Of a stretch of DNA of 64,000 nt, positions 8,884 to 16,299 are shown piece after piece (position 1 is the stretch's first letter; the number at the start of each line of letters is the position of its first letter). Source of the DNA: Streptomyces sp. CA-278952 (GTDB lineage Bacteria > Actinomycetota > Actinomycetes > Streptomycetales > Streptomycetaceae); the NCBI RefSeq assembly GCF_028747205.1, contig NZ_CP112880.1, forward strand, positions 2,480,001-2,544,000, given 5' to 3'. A program made the translations under genes and the position numbers. The notes beneath the pieces were generated by a model. The model was given only the letters and a program-made list of their open reading frames with translations, was not told where the DNA came from and ran no database searches.

Positions 8884-8943
8884 ATCGCACCGAGTGGGCA
8901 GTGCGATCATGCCGTCCACCGGGTACGTTCCCGAACCGATGCC
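8884..8943 (+). promoter_or_regulatory. Structured leader of the SMR gene (three small stem-loops)
   Basis: ATCGCAC / GTGCGAT (8884-8890 with 8901-8907) forms a 7-bp stem with a 10-base loop. It is followed by CGGG-TACGTT-CCCG (8920-8933) and ACCG-ATGC-CGGT just after. SMR exporters of this group are often guanidine exporters under riboswitch control, but I do not find the conserved guanidine-I or -III sequences here. The function is unknown. Confidence 0.3.
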
Positions 8944-8970
8944 GGTCACCTATGCGGGAGGCAACTGACG

Positions 8971-9294
8971 ATGCCCTGGCTGCTGGTCGTGGTCGCAGGA
9001 CTGCTGGAGACCGGCTTCGCCGTGTGTCTGAAGCTTTCCCACGGATTCACCCGGCTCTGGCCGACCATCGCGTTCGCCGCGTTCGCGCTGGGCAGTTTCG
9101 GTCTGCTGACCCTGGCGCTGAAGAAGCTCGACGTCGGTCCGGCGTACGCGGTGTGGACCGGGATCGGGGCGGCCGGGACGGCGATCTACGGCATGATCTT
9201 CCTCGGTGACGTGGTCTCCACGCTGAAGCTGGTGTCGATCTCGCTGGTGATCATCGGGGTGATCGGCCTCCAGCTGTCCGGCTCGGCCCACTGA
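8971..9294 (+). CDS. Small multidrug resistance (SMR) family exporter, Gdx/SugE-like
   Basis: A 107-residue inner-membrane protein with four transmembrane helices that should work as a dual-topology dimer. The essential glutamate is in helix 1 (VVVAGLLETGFAVCLKLS). The context GLLETGFA together with KLDVGPAYAVWTGIGAAG matches the Gdx/SugE side of the family (guanidinium and small quaternary ammonium export) more than EmrE. The ATG at 8971 follows GGGAGG. Its 3' end overlaps the convergent TetR gene by 44 bases. Confidence 0.88.
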   Translation: MPWLLVVVAGLLETGFAVCLKLSHGFTRLWPTIAFAAFALGSFGLLTLALKKLDVGPAYAVWTGIGAAGTAIYGMIFLGDVVSTLKLVSISLVIIGVIGLQLSGSAH

Positions 9295-9871
9295 GACCAC
9301 CCGCCGGAACCGCAGCCCGCGCCCCTTCCCTGACGAGCCCGAGCGCACGGCTGTCCGCGGCGTCGTCGCCCGGCACCGGGACGAGCACGCAGGACAGCGC
9401 GAGGCGTAGCGCGATCTCGCAACGCCCGGCGGCGGCCCCGGGTGACACCGCCACCATCCGGTCCCGTACGAGGGCGAGCAGCTCCTCGGGGGCCGGCGGC
9501 GGTCTCCCGCCCGTACGTCCCCGGGGGCTCGGCCGACTTTCCGGGCGGGGCAGCCCCTCCGCCCAGCACCCCGTGAGCAGCGCCTTGACCAGCGCGTCCT
9601 GGCGGGCGGCCCGCACGGTCCAGAGCGCGACGGCGGCCGGACGGTCGGGGGCGGGGGCGGTCAGGGCGCGGTCCACCCCGGCGAGATAGCCGTCGGCGGC
9701 CCGTCGCAGCAGGGCCCCGGCCAGTCCGCCCTTCGTGCCGAACTCGTTGTAGAGGGTCTGCCGCGAGACGCCGGCCAGGGCCGCGACGTCAACCATGCGC
9801 ACCGTGCGCCAGGGCCCCTCGTCCAGCGCCCTGAGGGCGGCGTCCAGCAGTGCCTGCCGCGCTGTCGGCAT
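9251..9871 (-). CDS. TetR/AcrR family transcriptional regulator
   Basis: A 206-residue repressor-type protein. Residues 1-55 hold the TetR DNA-binding domain (ALLDAALRALDEGPW, VRMVDVAALAGVSRQTLYNEFG, a typical HTH). The C-terminal half is the ligand domain and is poorly conserved. The ATG at 9871 has a GGAGG site 5 bases upstream (GGGGAGGCGACG). It is convergent with the SMR exporter and overlaps its end by 44 bases, and is divergent from hisN. The SMR gene is an attractive target, but the TetR operator candidate lies at its own promoter (9909-9933), so control of hisN or itself is equally possible. Confidence 0.8.
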   Translation of the reverse strand: MPTARQALLDAALRALDEGPWRTVRMVDVAALAGVSRQTLYNEFGTKGGLAGALLRRAADGYLAGVDRALTAPAPDRPAAVALWTVRAARQDALVKALLTGCWAEGLPRPESRPSPRGRTGGRPPPAPEELLALVRDRMVAVSPGAAAGRCEIALRLALSCVLVPVPGDDAADSRALGLVREGARAAVPAGGLSGPSRTAGGRSPR

Positions 9872-9908
9872 CGTCGCCTCCCCCGCCCCGGGACCCTGCG
9901 GTTCAGAG

Positions 9909-9933
9909 TTGACGCGCTCCCGGGGGCTGTCAA
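9909..9933. promoter_or_regulatory. Divergent promoter and candidate TetR operator
   Basis: TTGAC (9909-9913) and GTCAA (9929-9933) form an inverted repeat separated by 15 bases. On the minus strand TTGACA (9933-9928), 17 bases, AACTCT gives a promoter toward the TetR gene. On the plus strand TTGACG (9909-9914), 17 bases, AAGGGT gives a weaker one toward hisN. An operator overlapping both -35 boxes would let the TetR protein control both directions. This is inference from sequence. Confidence 0.4.
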
Positions 9934-9995
9934 GGGTGCCGGGCGGCGCGGGGGCGCTGTAGCCCGCGCCCGGCGGCGCTGGATACTGTGACGGC

Positions 9996-10796
9996 ATGCC
10001 CGACTACCACGATGATCTGCGCCTGGCCCACGTACTGGCGGACGCCGCCGACGCGGTGACGATGGACCGGTTCAAGGCTCTCGACCTGAAGGTGGAGACC
10101 AAGCCGGACATGACGCCGGTGAGCGAGGCCGACAAGGCCGCCGAGGAGCTGATCCGGGGCCACCTGCAGCGGGCCCGGCCGAGGGACGCGATCCTGGGCG
10201 AGGAGTACGGGATCGAGGGCAGCGGACCTCGGCGCTGGGTGATCGACCCGATCGACGGCACCAAGAACTACGTGCGCGGTGTCCCGGTGTGGGCGACGCT
10301 GATCTCGCTGATGGAGGCGGGCGAGGAAGGGTTCCAGCCGGTCATGGGCGTGGTCTCCGCGCCCGCGCTGAACCGGCGCTGGTGGGCGGCGAAGGGCGCG
10401 GGCGCTTTCACCGGGCGCAGCCTCACCTCCGCGACCCGGATGCACGTGTCGAAGGTGGAACGGATCGCCGACGCCTCGTTCGCGTTCTCCTCGCTGGCCG
10501 GCTGGGAGGCGCAGGGCCGACTCGACGGCCTCCTGGACCTCACCCGGGCCTGCTGGCGTACGCGGGGGTACGGGGACTTCTGGCCGTACATGATGGTCGC
10601 CGAGGGTTCCGTGGACATCTGCGCGGAGCCGGAGCTGTCGCTGTGGGACATGGCGGCGACCGCGATCATCGTGCAGGAGGCGGGGGGCCGGTTCACCTCG
10701 CTGGACGGGGTGGACGGTCCGGGCGGCGGAAACGCAGCGGCCTCCAACGGGCCGCTCCACGACGAGCTGCTGGGTTATCTGAACCAGCGGTACTGA
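9996..10796 (+). CDS. hisN: Histidinol-phosphatase, inositol-monophosphatase fold
   Basis: Removes phosphate from L-histidinol phosphate in histidine synthesis; actinobacteria use this IMPase-type HisN. The 266-residue enzyme shows the metal-binding motifs of the superfamily: the LGEEYG glutamate, [19 protein letters not shown] (DPIDGT) and the C-terminal [19 protein letters not shown] aspartate. ATG 9996 opens [20 protein letters not shown] general inositol monophosphatase is the alternative, but the size and N-terminus match the streptomycete HisN group. It is followed at 198 bases by the CBS gene. Confidence 0.88.
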   Translation: MPDYHDDLRLAHVLADAADAVTMDRFKALDLKVETKPDMTPVSEADKAAEELIRGHLQRARPRDAILGEEYGIEGSGPRRWVIDPIDGTKNYVRGVPVWATLISLMEAGEEGFQPVMGVVSAPALNRRWWAAKGAGAFTGRSLTSATRMHVSKVERIADASFAFSSLAGWEAQGRLDGLLDLTRACWRTRGYGDFWPYMMVAEGSVDICAEPELSLWDMAATAIIVQEAGGRFTSLDGVDGPGGGNAAASNGPLHDELLGYLNQRY

Positions 10797-10954
10797 CCGC
10801 ACCCTTTCGGGTCCGTCCGAAACCGTACGGTCCGTGAAACGTGCCGGGGGCGCGTTGTGTGCTTTTCGGGCGCCCTCCCCGCGCTTCACCCACCCCTTGT
10901 CGACCCGCCCCAAGGGTGCAACTCTGAGAGCCCCCCACTTGTGAACTTGTGAAT

Positions 10955-10969
10955 CGACTCACAGAGTCG
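10955..10969. promoter_or_regulatory. Inverted repeat upstream of the CBS gene
   Basis: CGACTC-ACA-GAGTCG is a perfect 6-bp inverted repeat, 26 bases before the CBS-protein start. It could be an operator or a leader hairpin; no matching regulator is evident. Confidence 0.3.
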
Positions 10970-10994
10970 GCTCGCCGAGGAGGTGGCTCGTTTC

Positions 10995-11393
10995 ATGCTC
11001 GTCCGTGACGCCATGAGCACGGTGGTCCTCACCATCGGTCCCGCCCATACGCTCCGCCAGGCGGCCCGACTGATGTCGGCCCGCCGCATCGGGGCAGCCG
11101 TCGTCCACGATCCGGATACCTGCGGGCTCGGCATCATCACCGAGCGCGACATCCTCGATGCGATCGGATCGGGGCTGGACCCCGACCGGGAGACCGCGTC
11201 CGCCCACACCACCACCGACGTGGTGTTCGCCGCCCCGGCCTGGACCCTGGAGGAGGCCGCGGAGGCCATGACGCATGGCGGATTCCGGCATCTGATCGTG
11301 CTGGACGGCGACGGGCCGGTGGGCATCGTGTCGGTGCGCGACATCATCCGCTGCTGGGCGCCCGTCCGGCGTACGGTCGCGGCCGCCGGCTGA
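10995..11393 (+). CDS. Two-CBS-domain protein
   Basis: A 132-residue cytoplasmic protein made of two CBS repeats: LVRDAMSTVVLTIGPAHTL to LGIITERDILDAIGSG, then TTDVVFAAPAWTLEEAAEAM to GIVSVRDIIRCW. Such stand-alone pairs bind adenosyl ligands and act as energy-state sensors; the partner is unknown. GAGGAGGTG upstream suits ATG 10995; a GTG at 10983 is possible but sits inside that ribosome site. The stop codon is immediately followed by four perfect 17-bp repeats. Confidence 0.85.
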   Translation: MLVRDAMSTVVLTIGPAHTLRQAARLMSARRIGAAVVHDPDTCGLGIITERDILDAIGSGLDPDRETASAHTTTDVVFAAPAWTLEEAAEAMTHGGFRHLIVLDGDGPVGIVSVRDIIRCWAPVRRTVAAAG

Positions 11394-11461
11394 CCGCCCC
11401 CGGCGTGTGTCCGCCCCCGGCGTGTGTCCGCCCCCGGCGTGTGTCCGCCCCCGGCGTGTGT
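11394..11461. repeat. Four perfect 17-bp tandem repeats
   Basis: The unit CCGCCCCCGGCGTGTGT occurs four times without a mismatch, starting on the first base after the CBS-protein stop. It fills the gap before the convergent catalase gene together with CCGGCGCCGG just after. Copy number probably varies between strains. Confidence 0.95.
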
Positions 11462-11535
11462 CCGGCGCCGGAACGACCGGTGGGCCGGGTCCCCCCGCGA
11501 GGGGATCCGACCCACGGTCGACGGCAGGCGTCCGG

Positions 11536-12987
11536 TCAGCCGCGGAGGGCCTGGACCGCGGCTTCCAGCCGCTTGCCGAAGTCGCCGTCCGCCTGGCGGA
11601 AGTTGTTGATCGCGCGCTCGGCGATGTCGTCGCGCGAGACCTTGGCGATGAACCCGGCGAGGTTCTCGATCAGCCGGGTCTTCTCGTCCTCCGAGTAGAG
11701 CCGGTAGAGGTTGCCCGCCTGCACGAAGTCGTTGTCCTCGGCGTGGACGGGGGCCTCGGTGTTACCGGTGGTGCCGGTGACCGGGAGCGGCTGCCACAGC
11801 GGGCGGTCCGTCTGGAACGGGCCGCCGAAGCTGTTCGGCTCGTAGTTCTTGGCGCCCTGGTGACGGCCGTCGTAGAGAAGGCCGTCCCGGCTGTTGGTCC
11901 GCGCCTCGGTGGCGTGCGGGCGGTTCACCGGCAGGTGGTCGGCGTTGATGCCGACGCGGTAGCGGTGGGCGTCGCCGTACGCGAAGAGGCGACCCTGGAG
12001 CATCTTGTCCGGGGAGGGGCCGATGCCCGGCACGAAGTGCGCGGGGCTGAAGATCGACTGCTCGACCTCGGCGAAGACGTTCTGCGGATTGCGGTTGAGC
12101 TCCAGCTTGCCGATCTCGATCGGCGGGTAGTCCGCGTGCGGCCACACCTTGGTGAGGTCGAACGGGTTGAAGCGGTAGCCGGCCGCGTCCGCCGCGGGCA
12201 TGATCTGGACCTGCACCGTCCAGGACGGGAAGTCACCGCGCTCGATCGACTCGCGCAGATCGCGCTGGTGGCTGTCGGGGTCGACACCGGAGAGCCGGAC
12301 GGCCTCCTCGGTGGTGAGGTTCTTGATCCCCTGGTCGGTCTTGAAGTGGTACTTGACCCAGAAGACCTCGCCGGCCTCGTTGTTCCACTGGAACGTGTGC
12401 GAGCCGTACCCGTTCATGTGGCGCAGCGTGGCCGGGATGCCGCGGTCGCCGAAGAGCCAGGTCACCTGGTGCGTCGACTCCGGCGACAGCCCCCAGAAGT
12501 CCCAGACGTTGTCCGCCTCCTGCGAGCCGGTGTACGGGTCGCGCTTCTGGGTGTGGATGAAGTCGGGGAACTTGATGGCGTCCTTGATGAAGAACACCGG
12601 GGTGTTGTTGCCGACGAGGTCGTAGTTGCCCTCTTCGGTGTAGAACTTCAGCGCGAAGCCGCGGGGGTCGCGCACGGCGTCGGCGGAGCCGAGGTTGCCC
12701 GCGACGGTGGAGAAGCGCAGGAAGGTCTCGGTCTGCTTGCCGACCTCGGAGAGGAACTTCGCCCGGGTCCACTGCGAGACGTCGCGGGTCAGCGTGAAGG
12801 TGCCGTAGGCACCGGCGCCGCGGGCGTGCACGATCCGCTCCGGGATGCGCTCGCGGTTGAAGTGGGCGAGCTTCTCCAGCAGCGCCTGGTCCTGGACCAG
12901 AACCGGACCGCCGGCGCCAGCGGTCTCGCTGTTCTGGTTGTCGGCTACCGGCGCGCCGGCCTCCGTAGTGAGCGGTCCCTGCGTCAC
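11536..12987 (-). CDS. katA: Monofunctional haem catalase
   Basis: Breaks hydrogen peroxide into water and oxygen. The 483-residue small-subunit catalase shows catalytic His54 ([12 protein letters not shown]), Asn127 (GNNTPVFF), and the haem-ligand Tyr337 in [14 protein letters not shown]. Length and order match clade 3 small catalases. I placed the start at GTG 12987 ([11 protein letters not shown]), which has GGAGG 5 bases upstream; an ATG at 13005 has no clear ribosome site. It is divergent from catR, and the shared 189-base gap carries a palindrome that CatR is likely to bind, so peroxide induction is expected as for S. coelicolor CatA. Confidence 0.95.
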   Translation of the reverse strand: MTQGPLTTEAGAPVADNQNSETAGAGGPVLVQDQALLEKLAHFNRERIPERIVHARGAGAYGTFTLTRDVSQWTRAKFLSEVGKQTETFLRFSTVAGNLGSADAVRDPRGFALKFYTEEGNYDLVGNNTPVFFIKDAIKFPDFIHTQKRDPYTGSQEADNVWDFWGLSPESTHQVTWLFGDRGIPATLRHMNGYGSHTFQWNNEAGEVFWVKYHFKTDQGIKNLTTEEAVRLSGVDPDSHQRDLRESIERGDFPSWTVQVQIMPAADAAGYRFNPFDLTKVWPHADYPPIEIGKLELNRNPQNVFAEVEQSIFSPAHFVPGIGPSPDKMLQGRLFAYGDAHRYRVGINADHLPVNRPHATEARTNSRDGLLYDGRHQGAKNYEPNSFGGPFQTDRPLWQPLPVTGTTGNTEAPVHAEDNDFVQAGNLYRLYSEDEKTRLIENLAGFIAKVSRDDIAERAINNFRQADGDFGKRLEAAVQALRG

Positions 12988-13093
12988 GTGCGCCTCCTGC
13001 GTCATGTCCTGCACATCAGTGATCGGCCGACCTCGATCGTCGGTCCGATGTTTCCGCACAGCCTGTCCCTTGGCGTATGCCGGTCTCGATCCT

Positions 13094-13107
13094 ACAATGG
13101 ACATTGT
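13094..13107. promoter_or_regulatory. Candidate CatR operator
   Basis: ACAATG-GA-CATTGT is a short inverted repeat with an AT-rich centre in otherwise GC-rich DNA. It sits between katA and catR, about 107 bases before the katA start. Fur/PerR-type repressors bind such palindromes. Confidence 0.6.
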
Positions 13108-13163
13108 CTAAGTCAAGCGAGCATCCAAAGTCACACCCGATCGGGACTCGGTTCCCCCACTGT

Positions 13164-13176
13164 TAGGCTGGGCTGC
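13164..13176 (+). promoter_or_regulatory. Candidate -10 box giving a leaderless catR mRNA
   Basis: TAGGCT (13164-13169), a good Streptomyces -10 box, ends 7 bases before the catR ATG at 13177, so transcription would start at or next to the A of the start codon. No ribosome site is visible before the ATG. The -35 is not clear. Confidence 0.4.
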
Positions 13177-13596
13177 ATGAGCGACCTGCTGGAACGACTT
13201 CGTGGACGCGGCTGGCGTATGACGGCGCAGCGGCGTGTCGTGGCCGAGGTCCTCGACGGGGACCACGTACACCTGACGGCGGACGAGGTCCACGCGAGGG
13301 CCGTTTCCCGGCTGCCCGAGATCTCGCGCGCCACCGTCTACAACACCCTCGGCGAGATGGTGTCCCTCGGTGAGGTGCTGGAGGTATCCACGGACCGCCG
13401 GGCCAAGCGCTACGACCCGAACGCGCACCACCCGCACCACCACCTGGTGTGCGCCCGGTGCGGCGCGATCAGGGACGTGCACCCCGCGGGCAACCCGCTG
13501 GCGGACCTGCCGACGGACGAGCGCTACGGCTTCATGGTCTCCGGCGTCGAGGTGACGTACCGCGGCGTCTGCCCCAGCTGCGCCACCACCGCCTGA
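13177..13596 (+). CDS. catR: CatR, Fur-family peroxide-sensing repressor
   Basis: A 139-residue PerR/CatR-type repressor that should control the divergent catalase and its own gene; Fe-dependent oxidation of the protein releases DNA. The winged-helix HTH covers residues 5-65 (RMTAQRRVVAEVL, SRATVYNTLGEM). The metal-binding half has the HHPHHHLVC stretch and two structural CxxC pairs, C92-x2-C95 and C132-x2-C135. Context beside a catalase gene separates it from Fur, Zur and Nur paralogues. It ends at two hairpins, 13609-13630 and 13655-13693. Confidence 0.92.
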   Translation: MSDLLERLRGRGWRMTAQRRVVAEVLDGDHVHLTADEVHARAVSRLPEISRATVYNTLGEMVSLGEVLEVSTDRRAKRYDPNAHHPHHHLVCARCGAIRDVHPAGNPLADLPTDERYGFMVSGVEVTYRGVCPSCATTA

Positions 13597-13654
13597 CCCG
13601 GCCCCTTCGGGCCCGCCTCCGGGCGGGCCCGGCTTCTGCACGGTCACCGGACAT

Positions 13655-13697
13655 GACGAAGGCCCGGATCTCGATGAGATCCGGGCCTTCGTCTTTT
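13655..13697 (+). terminator. Strong terminator between catR and tRNA-fMet
   Basis: An 18-bp perfect stem (GACGAAGGCCCGGATCTC and its complement) with a 3-base loop is followed on the plus strand by TTTT, so it ends catR. It also starts 8 bases beyond the 3' end of the minus-strand tRNA gene and should terminate that too. A shorter hairpin (GGGCCCGCC / GGCGGGCCC) lies at 13609-13630. A near copy of the long hairpin occurs at 16139-16180. Confidence 0.9.
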
Positions 13698-13700
13698 CAG

Positions 13701-13774
13701 TAGCGGGGACAGGATTTGAACCTGCGACCTCTGGGTTATGAGCCCAGCGAGCTACCGAGCTGCTCCACCCCGCG
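13701..13774 (-). tRNA. Initiator tRNA-fMet (CAT), copy 1
   Basis: The 74-base gene has anticodon CAT in the loop CTCATAA, flanked by the three G-C pairs (GGG/CCC) that mark initiator tRNAs. The first base C1 faces T72, so the acceptor end is unpaired, another initiator feature; D-arm AGCTCGGTAGCT and T-arm GGTTCAAATCC are normal. No CCA is encoded. Identical to the copy at 16184-16257. Confidence 0.97.
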
Positions 13775-13884
13775 TCGGTGAATGCAACATTACGTCAGCA
13801 GGTCGGGCGGCGCAAATTCATTCACGCCGACCCGTGGATCCGACAGGGCTGGGCCCTGTCCGGTGCTGATCCGCCGGACACGCC

Positions 13885-15957
13885 CTACGCCGTCAGCTCC
13901 TGGTGCAGCGCCTCGCGCAGCCGCGCGGCCCGCTCGGCCACCTCGGCCGGGCCCAGCTCCACCGCCCGGGCGCACCAGCGCTGCCCCTCGGTCAGCTCGC
14001 CCCGGCGGGCGGCGAGGAGCGCCAGGCGCAGCGCGGCACGGCCGTGTCCGGCGGCGGCCGCACGGCTCCACCACAGGGCGGCCTCGCGCTCGCTGCCCTC
14101 ACGGGCCAGCAGCAGCCCGAGGTTGAAGGCCCCGTTGCGGCTGCCCGCCTCGGCGGCCTCCCGGTACCAGTGGGCGGCGCTCTCCACGTCCCCGCGGGCG
14201 GCGGCGAGCATGCCGACCCGGACCTGGGCACGGCGGTGCCCCTGCTGGGCGGCCCGCTCGTACCACTCCTCGCACTCGGTCTTCTCCGGCATCGGCTCGC
14301 CCAGGGCGGGCGGTCCCGGCGGCGGCTGGCGGGCGTCCAGCACCCCGGCCAGCCGGAACGCGGCCTCGGCGCTGCCGCCGCCCGCGGCGCAGCGCAGGTG
14401 CCGCTCGGCCTCCCGGTCCTCGCCGTCGCGCAGCAGGGCCATGCCGACCTGGAGTGCGGCGTCGGTGTGCCCGGCAGCCGCGGCGCGCTCGTACCAGCCC
14501 AGCGCCGTACGGTCCTCGTCGCGCCCGGCGTGCAGGATGCCGAGGTTGAAGGCCGCGTCGACACTGCCCGCCTCGGCCGCCTTGGAGAACCAGGGCTCGG
14601 CCCCGGCGTGGTCGCCGGCCTGGAGGAGCAGCACCGCGAGCGCGTTGGCGGCCTCGCGGTGCCCGGCGTACGCGGCGCGGCGGTACCACTGCTCGGCCTG
14701 CGGGGTGCGGTCCTGGGCGGCACAGAGCAGCCCGAGGTTGTACGCCCCGTTGACGTCGCCCGCGTCCATGGCGGCCCGGTACCAGCGCTCGGCGGTCTGC
14801 TGCTCACCGCGTGCGGCGTGCAGCGCGCCGAGCGCGTTGGCGGCGTTGCCGTCGCCGTCCTGGGCGGCCCGCAGCCACCACACGGCGGCGCTCTCCTCGT
14901 CGCCCGCGTCGCGCAGCAGGAAGCCCAGCGCGCAGGCGGCGCGCGGCTCGCCGTCCTTGGCCGAGGTGAGGTACCAGCGTCCGGCCTCCTTGAGCTCGCC
15001 GCGCTGCTCCAGGATCGCGCCGAGGTGCAGGGCGGCGCGCCGGTGGCCCCGGGCTGCGGCCTGGCGGTACCACTGCTCGGCCTCGCCGACCCGGCCGGCG
15101 GCGGGTCCCGCCACGGGGCTGTCGCCGTCGGCCGCGCTCCTGGTGCCCGCGGTACCCGTCGCCCGTCCGTCATACGGGGGTGCGGGCGGGGCGACGGGGA
15201 GGCCGAGGCCCGTTCCGGTTCGCCCGGAAGCGGTGCCCCTGCCCAGGCCGAAGGCCTCGTGCGGGTCCTTGACGGCCTTCCGCTCCAGGGCGCGGGCCAG
15301 CCGGTAGGCGGCCTCACGGTGCCCCTGTTCCGCGGCGGCGCGCAGCCAGCGCTCGGCGCCGACGTCGCCGCGGTGCTCCAGCAGGTCGGCCAGCGCGTAC
15401 GCGCCCAGCGCGTGGCCCTGCTCGGCGGACTGGCGCAGCCAGTACTCCGCGCCGGGCTCGTCGCCGCGCTCGCGGAAGTGCCGGCCGAGCGCGTGTGCGG
15501 CGGCGGCGGATCCGGCCACGGCGGCGATGCGCCACCAGCCGGCGGCCTCGTCCGGGTAGCCGCGCTGGTGCAGCAGGACGCCCAGGTTGTTCGCGGCGGC
15601 GCGGTCCCCGTCGGCGGTGGCGGCGCGCAGATACCGCTCGGCGCCGTCCAGCTCGCCACGGCGCAGCAGCAGCGCGCCCAGGACGCTCATGGACGCGGTG
15701 TCCCCCGCGTCGGCGGCGCGCCGGTGGCGCGCCTCGCTCTCGGCGCTGTCCGCGGCGTCGACCGCGTCCGTGGTGTCCTCGTCGGACGCGGTCACGATGG
15801 CGCTCGCGTCGATGGCGCCGGTCCGCTGGACCGGTGCGCCCGCCCCGGCGATGGCAGCAGCGAAAGCCGCGTCTACCGCGCTTTCACCATCTTGGCCGCG
15901 CTGCTGCACAAACCGCCCTGTCTCCAACAGAGTTGCCCTGTCCCCCATAAATACCAT
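13885..15957 (-). CDS. Sel1/TPR-repeat protein
   Basis: A 690-residue cytoplasmic protein built almost wholly of about fifteen Sel1-like/TPR units of some 36 residues. Typical units read AEQGHREAAYRLARALE or AYAGHREAANALAVLLLQAG, with alternating Ala-Gly-His turns. A Gly/Ser/Pro linker near residues 225-265 splits the array in two. The N-terminus is MVFMGDRATLLETGRFVQQRG. Such solenoids act as scaffolds; no catalytic domain is present. ATG 15957 has GGTGG upstream; ATG 15948 has none. The gene lies between two identical initiator tRNA genes on the same strand. Confidence 0.85.
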   Translation of the reverse strand: MVFMGDRATLLETGRFVQQRGQDGESAVDAAFAAAIAGAGAPVQRTGAIDASAIVTASDEDTTDAVDAADSAESEARHRRAADAGDTASMSVLGALLLRRGELDGAERYLRAATADGDRAAANNLGVLLHQRGYPDEAAGWWRIAAVAGSAAAAHALGRHFRERGDEPGAEYWLRQSAEQGHALGAYALADLLEHRGDVGAERWLRAAAEQGHREAAYRLARALERKAVKDPHEAFGLGRGTASGRTGTGLGLPVAPPAPPYDGRATGTAGTRSAADGDSPVAGPAAGRVGEAEQWYRQAAARGHRRAALHLGAILEQRGELKEAGRWYLTSAKDGEPRAACALGFLLRDAGDEESAAVWWLRAAQDGDGNAANALGALHAARGEQQTAERWYRAAMDAGDVNGAYNLGLLCAAQDRTPQAEQWYRRAAYAGHREAANALAVLLLQAGDHAGAEPWFSKAAEAGSVDAAFNLGILHAGRDEDRTALGWYERAAAAGHTDAALQVGMALLRDGEDREAERHLRCAAGGGSAEAAFRLAGVLDARQPPPGPPALGEPMPEKTECEEWYERAAQQGHRRAQVRVGMLAAARGDVESAAHWYREAAEAGSRNGAFNLGLLLAREGSEREAALWWSRAAAAGHGRAALRLALLAARRGELTEGQRWCARAVELGPAEVAERAARLREALHQELTA

Positions 15958-16138
15958 CGTCGCACCACCTGTAACCCGCGTACACCTGGTATATCGCGGG
16001 CAGTAAGGTCACTACAGCGTTTTGTCGACATGCCCACAGGGAGACAAGTCAAACACGTTCGGAAGCAACTGGTGCCCAGCGAACCGCACTTCACGCCCCC
16101 AGCTTGGGACCGACACGGCCTGCACGCACAACAGGCAC

Positions 16139-16180
16139 GACGAAGGCCCGGATCCCTTGGGATCCGGGCCTTCGTCTTTT
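16139..16180 (-). terminator. Terminator hairpin after tRNA-fMet copy 2
   Basis: GACGAAGGCCCGGATCCC-TT-GGGATCCGGGCCTTCGTC, an 18-base arm pair, then TTTT on the plus strand. It is a near copy of the hairpin at 13655 and holds the same position, 7 bases past the tRNA 3' end. The rest of 15958-16138 (upstream of the Sel1 gene) shows nothing I can name. Confidence 0.85.
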
Positions 16181-16183
16181 CCG

Positions 16184-16257
16184 TAGCGGGGACAGGATTT
16201 GAACCTGCGACCTCTGGGTTATGAGCCCAGCGAGCTACCGAGCTGCTCCACCCCGCG
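16184..16257 (-). tRNA. Initiator tRNA-fMet (CAT), copy 2
   Basis: Same 74-base sequence as the copy at 13701-13774: anticodon CAT, three G-C pairs in the anticodon stem, C1-T72 mismatch and no encoded CCA. The matching stretch extends only a few bases beyond the 5' end (CGTCG), then the flanks diverge. Confidence 0.97.
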
Positions 16258-16299
16258 TCGTTGTGTTCAAACCGTACCACGACGCGGGGTGGACTCTTC

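Noticed and set aside
8884..8970. Guanidine riboswitch before the SMR exporter
   Set aside because: The leader can form hairpins, but the conserved core of guanidine-I and guanidine-III and the ACGR loops of guanidine-II are not visible.
11394..11461. CRISPR-like array
   Set aside because: The repeats are contiguous with no spacers, and no cas genes are nearby. The 37979-38098 array is rejected for the same reason.
13701..16257. Integrated element at a tRNA gene, with the second tRNA as an attachment-site copy
   Set aside because: No integrase, excisionase or phage-like genes lie between the two tRNAs; the only gene there has normal host codon use.
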